From SKLM01 sp964450435 (lineage in GTDB: Bacteria; Chloroflexota; Anaerolineae; B4-G1): 56,186 nucleotides of DNA. Below, piece by piece: positions 51,718-56,186 of this stretch; position 1 is the first letter of the stretch; each line of letters opens with the position of its first letter. The translations under genes were made by a program, and so were the position numbers. The stretch covers positions 1 through 56,186 of the forward strand of contig CAYVCX010000011.1 in the NCBI GenBank assembly GCA_964450435.1, read 5' to 3'. Below the pieces are notes generated by a model that worked only from the letters and a program-made list of their open reading frames with translations, ran no database searches and had not been told where the DNA came from.

Positions 51718-52458
51718 TCACTTCTCGGGGTTGGCGTCCCAGGGGTAGATCTCTGTACCGCGGGCAGCGGCGCGGATGGCAGGGTCGTCGGAGTAGTGTC
51801 CGCGTTTCTCGGGGGGGATCAACTGGGCAATGCGCTGCATGATTTCGTGGCCGATGGCATCCAGGCGGGGACGCCGTTCTCGGCCCCGTCCTTCGGCGTG
51901 GAAGGGACCGAAGGGTTTGCCGATGCGGATGGTGACCCGGGCGCGTTTCCCCTGACGCAGCCGCGGGAAGATGTGGTTGAGGTTGGCGAACCCGAGGGGC
52001 AAGATGCGCGCGCCAGTCTGGACGGCAAGATAGGCTGCGCCAGGACGGGCGGGACGGAGTACGGTGGCCCAGTTGCCGGCCTCGGGGAAGATGCCGAGCA
52101 CGCCGTCCTGTTCCAGAATCGCCTGTGCGGCGCGCAAGGCGTCTGTCGAGAAGGTGCCGCGGTGCACCGGGTAGTAGCCCCACAGTTTGGGCAGCCAGGT
52201 GACGCTGGGAGGCGCATTGGGCATCTGCAGGCCACCTATGAACTCGACCGGCCAGGGCACGGCGCGTAGCATAGCCACGGGGTCGACGAAGCTGAAGTGA
52301 TTGGCGACCAGGAGCAGAGGGCCGCCGTCAGGAAGGTTCTCCCGCCCGATGATGCGCACGTCCGCGAGCACGGCGAAAGCCGCGTGGATCACAGGTCTGA
52401 GCAGCCTGCGAAGGACGTAGCGGCGCGGATAGGGGTACTTACGATGAGATGCTTTCAT
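51718..52458 (-). CDS. plsC: 1-acyl-sn-glycerol-3-phosphate acyltransferase (PlsC-like)
   Basis: A protein of 246 residues. The catalytic NHX4D box appears as NHFSFVDP near residue 74 and the glycerol-phosphate-binding motif as FPEAGN (usual FPEGT/FPEGG) near residue 140. PVHRGTFSTDAL fits block II. It acylates lysophosphatidic acid to phosphatidic acid at the membrane, or a related lipid. The ribosome site is weak. It runs the same way as the MFS gene 48 nt upstream. Confidence 0.9.
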   Translation of the reverse strand: MKASHRKYPYPRRYVLRRLLRPVIHAAFAVLADVRIIGRENLPDGGPLLLVANHFSFVDPVAMLRAVPWPVEFIGGLQMPNAPPSVTWLPKLWGYYPVHRGTFSTDALRAAQAILEQDGVLGIFPEAGNWATVLRPARPGAAYLAVQTGARILPLGFANLNHIFPRLRQGKRARVTIRIGKPFGPFHAEGRGRERRPRLDAIGHEIMQRIAQLIPPEKRGHYSDDPAIRAAARGTEIYPWDANPEK

Positions 52459-52506
52459 CTGTCAGTTTTCTCTGGAGAGAGCCTTTTTGTCATACCTCAC
52501 CTGGAC

Positions 52507-53826
52507 TCAGCCGGCGCCTGCCTGGCGACCCTTCTTCTCGTCGACGAACAGGAGCACTACCAGGCCGACTGCCAGGAAGGCGACAATGGAGAAGAGCGCC
52601 AGGCGGTGCCCGGCCTCCTCGGCAGCCAGAGGGGGCATCTGATGGGCGGTCTCGTACCAGTCGGTCAAAGCAGCCACCAGCAAGCCGAAGATGGTGGGAC
52701 CGACGAAGGACGATGAGCGCCCGGTCAAGGCGAAGAAGCCGTAGAACTCGGCGCTCTTCTGGGGCGGGCTGAACATCCCCACTACGGTGCGGCTGACAGA
52801 CTGGACGCCGGTCAGGGAGAACCCAGCCAGGGCGCCGATGAAATAGAACTCGAGACGGGAGTGGCTGAAGTAGAGCCACACCACGGGCACGATCATCAAG
52901 ACGAGGGAGACGACGAGGGCACGTTTTCCGCCGAAGTCATTGGCCAGCAGGCCGAAGAGGTAGGCCCCGGCGACGCTGGTCACCTGGACGAGAATCATAA
53001 AGATGATGAGCTCCTGCTGCTGCATGCCGTATAGAACTGCGCCCAGGATGGCGGCGAAGTTCAGCACGATCAGAACCCCGTCCTTGTAGATCAAGAAGGC
53101 GATGATGAACTTGACGAACTCCCTGAATCTCTTGATGGTCCTGAAGGTGCTTGCGAGGCGCTTGAATGCCACGGAGAGATAGCTCTCGCCCGGTGGAAGC
53201 TCCTGGGGTTCAGCGCGCTCCTGGACCCACAAGAAGGTGGGGATGGTGGACGCGGCGAAGAAGAGAGCGGTGAACACGAGGGAGAACCGCACGACCAGGG
53301 GGTTGCTTTCAGTGAGCATGATGGGCACCAGGACGATCAGTAGACAGACGATGCCGCCGACGGAACCAATGGCCCAGCCGTTGCCCGAGACGCGGCCCAT
53401 ATCATCAGGTTCAGCGATCTCGGGGAGCAGCGCGTTGTAGAATACCTGGGCACTGCGGTAGCCGATCTCGGCCAGGATGAAGAACAGCATACCGATGAGC
53501 CAATCGCCCTCCCGGACGAAGAACAACGTGGCACAGAACGTCACGGCCAACCCGGTGAAGAAGAGGAGGAAGCGCTTCTTGGCGCCGGAGAAGTCCGCCA
53601 GGGCCCCCAGAACCGGCGAGGTGACTGCCACGATGACCATGGCAATGCCGACGGCGATGCCCCACAGTCGGGAGCCTTCCGCGCCGCCGACCACGGCTCC
53701 TTTGAAGTAGGCGGAGTAGACGGCCAGCAGGACCACGGCCGCATATGCCGAATTGCCAAAGTCGTACATGTACCAGCCCCAATGCTCTCGCCGGGCTGAG
53801 CTCGCGTCTGAGGTGGTGGACGTCAT
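52507..53826 (-). CDS. Major facilitator superfamily transporter (UMF1-like)
   Basis: A protein of 439 residues from ATG 53826, which has AAGGAGA at good distance; an open extension to 54009 lacks support. About twelve membrane spans. The start REHWGWYMYDFGNSAYAAVVLLAVY, then RSAQVFYNALLPEIAEPDDMGRVSGNGWAIG and GVQSVSRTVVGMFSPPQKSAEFYGF, are signatures of the UMF1/Atg22-like group. The transported substrate is unknown; some members move amino acids or act in vacuolar efflux in fungi. Confidence 0.92.
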   Translation of the reverse strand: MTSTTSDASSARREHWGWYMYDFGNSAYAAVVLLAVYSAYFKGAVVGGAEGSRLWGIAVGIAMVIVAVTSPVLGALADFSGAKKRFLLFFTGLAVTFCATLFFVREGDWLIGMLFFILAEIGYRSAQVFYNALLPEIAEPDDMGRVSGNGWAIGSVGGIVCLLIVLVPIMLTESNPLVVRFSLVFTALFFAASTIPTFLWVQERAEPQELPPGESYLSVAFKRLASTFRTIKRFREFVKFIIAFLIYKDGVLIVLNFAAILGAVLYGMQQQELIIFMILVQVTSVAGAYLFGLLANDFGGKRALVVSLVLMIVPVVWLYFSHSRLEFYFIGALAGFSLTGVQSVSRTVVGMFSPPQKSAEFYGFFALTGRSSSFVGPTIFGLLVAALTDWYETAHQMPPLAAEEAGHRLALFSIVAFLAVGLVVLLFVDEKKGRQAGAG

Positions 53827-53944
53827 AGGTGGATCTCCTTTTCGATGAAGGCGTGAATGGGCGATACGGTCACACGGGTAATACAACACCATCTGGGGCG
53901 AATCGTTGCATTGGCCCTGAAGAACCGCTGCTTGAGACCCTCGC

Positions 53945-54724
53945 TCAGAGGGCGGTTCCAGGGGACGGCCAGCGCTGGCGGCTACGCCACGCCGTGGTGG
54001 CCGCCGCAAGCGCGGTGAGAGCTGTCACCAGCCAGGCTGCCGCGGCGACGATCGGGGTGTCGGCGTGCTTGACGGCAATGCCAGCGAAGGCCCATACGAC
54101 AACCAGGGCATAGGCGATGTCCTGTCTGGTGAAGACGACTGCCAACGTGATCGCGGTAGCGGAAACGAGCAGTATGATGGTCCATATTTCCGGGCTGATG
54201 CCCCAGCCGCTCCAGTTGAGGTAGTCGAGCAGGGTGGAGATGTTGGATATGGTCGCCACAGTGACCCATCCCAGGTAGATGCTGAAGGGCACACGCACGA
54301 GCCATTTCTCGGCCCCGGACACCGGGGTCCGGCCTATGCTCAGCCGGAGGTAGATCGCGATGAGCAGCAGGAGGAGCATAGCCATGGCGACGACGGTAAG
54401 GCGAAAGAACTCGTAGTGCCAGAGGAACAGCCAGGCCGCGTTGGCGGCACAACTGAGGGTGAATAGATAGCCGACGCGGCGTAGACGGGGATTGTCTCGC
54501 TGTCCGGGAAGAGTCTGGTAAACGGCGAAGGCGATGAGGCCCAGGTAGATCAGTCCCCAGATGGAGAACACGTATCCGGCGGGCACAAAGTAGACGTCGA
54601 AGCGATCGGATACCTCGCCAGTGGTCTGTCCGTTGAAAGGCAGAGCGTTTGCAAGGGCGTTGACGGTGATGACGGCGATCAACGCCAGGACGTTGACGAC
54701 CTGTCGGACGGTGTCTCTTTTCAT
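53945..54724 (-). CDS. Tryptophan-rich sensory protein (TspO-like)
   Basis: A protein of 259 residues with about eight hydrophobic segments. The N-terminal half carries the TspO-type pattern PAGYVFSIWGLIYLGLIAF and ANAAWLFLWHYEFF with many Trp. It is longer than classical TspO (about 160 residues) and matches the extended bacterial group of about 260. Porphyrin- or stress-related roles are known for TspO, but not proven for this group. GAGGAGGGG precedes the ATG. Confidence 0.85.
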   Translation of the reverse strand: MKRDTVRQVVNVLALIAVITVNALANALPFNGQTTGEVSDRFDVYFVPAGYVFSIWGLIYLGLIAFAVYQTLPGQRDNPRLRRVGYLFTLSCAANAAWLFLWHYEFFRLTVVAMAMLLLLLIAIYLRLSIGRTPVSGAEKWLVRVPFSIYLGWVTVATISNISTLLDYLNWSGWGISPEIWTIILLVSATAITLAVVFTRQDIAYALVVVWAFAGIAVKHADTPIVAAAAWLVTALTALAAATTAWRSRQRWPSPGTAL

Positions 54725-55141
54725 CTCATCCCCTCCTCAACAAATTGGCGCAGCCGTTGACAGCATAATCCTGTCTCGACATTCGGCAGCTACGTGAGAT
54801 TCTGTCACCTTACCCTGCCTCGTTCCAGTCGGAATGAGAACGGAGGTCGAATACCGGCGCGCCAAGAGTGCATCTCTTGCTGGCAAAGGCCGGCGAGTTG
54901 GTCTGCTGCCGTCGCGGGATTCACGCTAGTGACCTCTGCTCGAGCGGGTCGGGTACCGCTTTGAGTCGGCCCATCCCGGCCTTTGCCGGAAGGCGATCGG
55001 GGACAAAGGAGATCTCTGGCGCGGACCGAGCGGAGAAAGGGGCGAACAGCCCCTGCTTCCGTGTCATATCTGGGCCTGGGGCGGCGGTAGCGGGTCCGCC
55101 GCCAATGAAGGACGTACCCCTCCACAGTGCTCGGGCATTGT
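54725..55141. other. Intergenic stretch without a gene
   Basis: About 417 nt between the TspO-like and aldolase genes. Small inverted repeats such as GGGGC-GAACA-GCCCC near 55037-55050 are visible, but I see no coding frame, tRNA or promoter that I trust. Confidence 0.5.
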
Positions 55142-55837
55142 CTAACTGTGGCGGTCGACGAACCGCGGGCCTGCTACTGTGTAGGTGCCAATCAGGACTC
55201 GCGCTGCCTTGACCATCATCGCGGTGACGTCGAGCACCTGCTGGGGCGTCGATCCCAGGGCCACGAGGCCGTGGTTCTGCAGCAATATGGCGCGCGGGGG
55301 CTCGCCCTGGTGATCGAGGCTGGAACGGAGGGCCTTCTCGACCGCCCGCGCCAGGGGCTGTCCCGGTGGGGCGTAGGGGACGAAGAGGGGTTCCCCGCAC
55401 ACCAGGGACTCGGCCGGGAAGATGGATCCACTGAAGGCGTCTGCGGCACGGGTCGAGCACAGGATGCCGTTGAGCGGCGTGGGGTGTGTGTGTCCGACGA
55501 AAGCGGCACCTCCTAGGGTGAGGCACAGGGCGTGGAGCGCCGTCTCGATGGAGGGGAAGGCCGGAGCGTTGGTGTCGACCCGGGCGGCGGCGAGATGGTC
55601 TCGAACCTGAGATTCAGTCAGCGGCGGTTCTCGAAGGAGATCCAGGACATCCTCCGTCCGCACCCGCACGAATCCGGTTTCGTCGACCTCGGCCATGCGG
55701 CTGCCGCTGGCCTTGACCCAGAAGATATCCTCGGCGGCGCGAGCCGAGGTATTCCCTTCGCTCAAGATGACGTAGTCTCGGTCGGGCCTGCCGAGGTCAC
55801 GCGTCAGGGCCACCAGTTGCGTCGGTTGTCTGTCCAT
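55142..55837 (-). CDS. Class II aldolase/adducin family protein
   Basis: A protein of 231 residues. Zinc ligands lie in VGHTHPTPLNGIL (the HxH pair) and LLQNHGLVALG (third His), with the catalytic acidic residue in PSIETALHAL or FPAESLV. SEGNTSARAAEDIFWVKASGSRMAE is the typical phosphate-binding N terminus. It cleaves or dehydrates a phosphorylated sugar (fuculose-1-phosphate-like) or acts as a decarboxylase; the substrate cannot be told. ATG 55837 is preferred over TTG 55840, both close to AAGGAG. Confidence 0.9.
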   Translation of the reverse strand: MDRQPTQLVALTRDLGRPDRDYVILSEGNTSARAAEDIFWVKASGSRMAEVDETGFVRVRTEDVLDLLREPPLTESQVRDHLAAARVDTNAPAFPSIETALHALCLTLGGAAFVGHTHPTPLNGILCSTRAADAFSGSIFPAESLVCGEPLFVPYAPPGQPLARAVEKALRSSLDHQGEPPRAILLQNHGLVALGSTPQQVLDVTAMMVKAARVLIGTYTVAGPRFVDRHS

Positions 55838-55840
55838 CAA

Positions 55841-56186
55841 CTCCTTGCACTCCCGTACGCCGACCCGTGACCGAGCAAGAGAGGGCAGTGGTCCTGCTTA
55901 TGCGGCTCACCCTCCGGGCGGAATCGCCCTGCACCGGTGCCGAGAAGCCGAGAGCCTCTCGACGCTGGGGGAGTTTACCACAGGTGGAGGTGAGGGCAAG
56001 CCCGGGGCCCCAGGCGCAACGCGGCTATTGGGTGGATGGTGCCTCTGGAGTGCGACCATCAGCCCCGCAGTATGGGGCGCCTGCCGCAGGGTGTCTGCTC
56101 GCGAGATGTTCTGTGGCAGCCGTGCAGCTTGAGCAGACATTTTGAAAGCCCACGCAGACGAGCGGTAAGGAGTCCTGCCAGGACGG
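55841..56186. other. Right end of the window, no recognised gene
   Basis: About 346 nt upstream of the aldolase gene. No open frame with ribosome site, no promoter with both boxes and no RNA gene was seen. Confidence 0.5.

Noticed and set aside
54754..54775. TTGACA on the plus strand near 54758
   Set aside because: No -10 box at 15-19 nt and no plus-strand gene downstream.

Overview
The window is a bacterial chromosome segment of fairly high GC content. It is probably from a Chloroflexota metagenome bin, in the Anaerolineae/Caldilineae/Dehalococcoidia neighbourhood. That placement is an inference from the gene mix: TIGR03960/TIGR03936 radical-SAM partners, a DUF4870 protein, a TIGR01906 membrane protein, a GNAT-Nudix fusion and many GT4 and epimerase genes. 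No rRNA or tRNA gene was seen. A run of 100 N at 33592-33691 marks a scaffold join, so the two sides may not be directly adjacent.

Layout. 1-165: the 3' end of a group II intron (domains V and VI). 397-2756: Nudix-GNAT fusion and a GH1 beta-glycosidase. 2964-4121: an ECF sigma factor with a small membrane partner, from a clear promoter to a clear terminator. 4411-16654: an exopolysaccharide block (epimerase, Wzy/ligase-like protein with TPRs, WecA/TagO-type phosphosugar transferase, UDP-sugar dehydrogenase, second epimerase, stalked glycosidase-like protein), interrupted by a DUF4870 gene and recJ. 16704-21202 (minus): PAP2 phosphatase, homoserine-dehydrogenase-like protein, a lipoprotein, a zinc-ribbon membrane protein and a DUF72 gene broken by one in-frame stop. 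21209-21862: a structured, repeat-rich intergenic region before an iron-dependent alcohol dehydrogenase. 23597-27300: a zinc-uptake locus with a Zur-like regulator, two near-identical palindromic operators and ZnuA/C/B.

27297-33525 (minus): radical SAM protein, DegV, E1 beta and alpha of a 2-oxoacid dehydrogenase, methyltransferase, ferritin-like/VIT1 transporter and MsrB. After the gap, 33692-38470 holds a partial GNAT, an epimerase, a membrane methyltransferase, a membrane protein and a glycosyltransferase. 38526-41575 holds two tandem hpt paralogues, thymidine kinase and the ribosomal operon rplU-rpmA-rpmE. 41572-45965 holds DUF2344, an M29 aminopeptidase, a TIGR03960 radical SAM protein and YjbQ. 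46155-55837 holds a polyprenyl sugar-phosphate transferase, a glycosyltransferase, a TIGR01906 protein, an MFS-spermidine-synthase-like fusion, a GNAT remnant, PlsC, an MFS transporter, a TspO-like protein and a class II aldolase.

The most notable item is rpmE. It encodes ribosomal protein L31 followed, in one continuous frame, by a domain resembling the C-terminal domain of RNA polymerase alpha and then an acidic tail. Other points of interest are several promoters whose TATAAT box lies only 7-9 nt before an ATG (apparent leaderless transcripts), the paired Zur-like boxes, palindromic GA/CT-rich intergenic repeats and the alternating CGATATTGT array upstream of the alcohol dehydrogenase.
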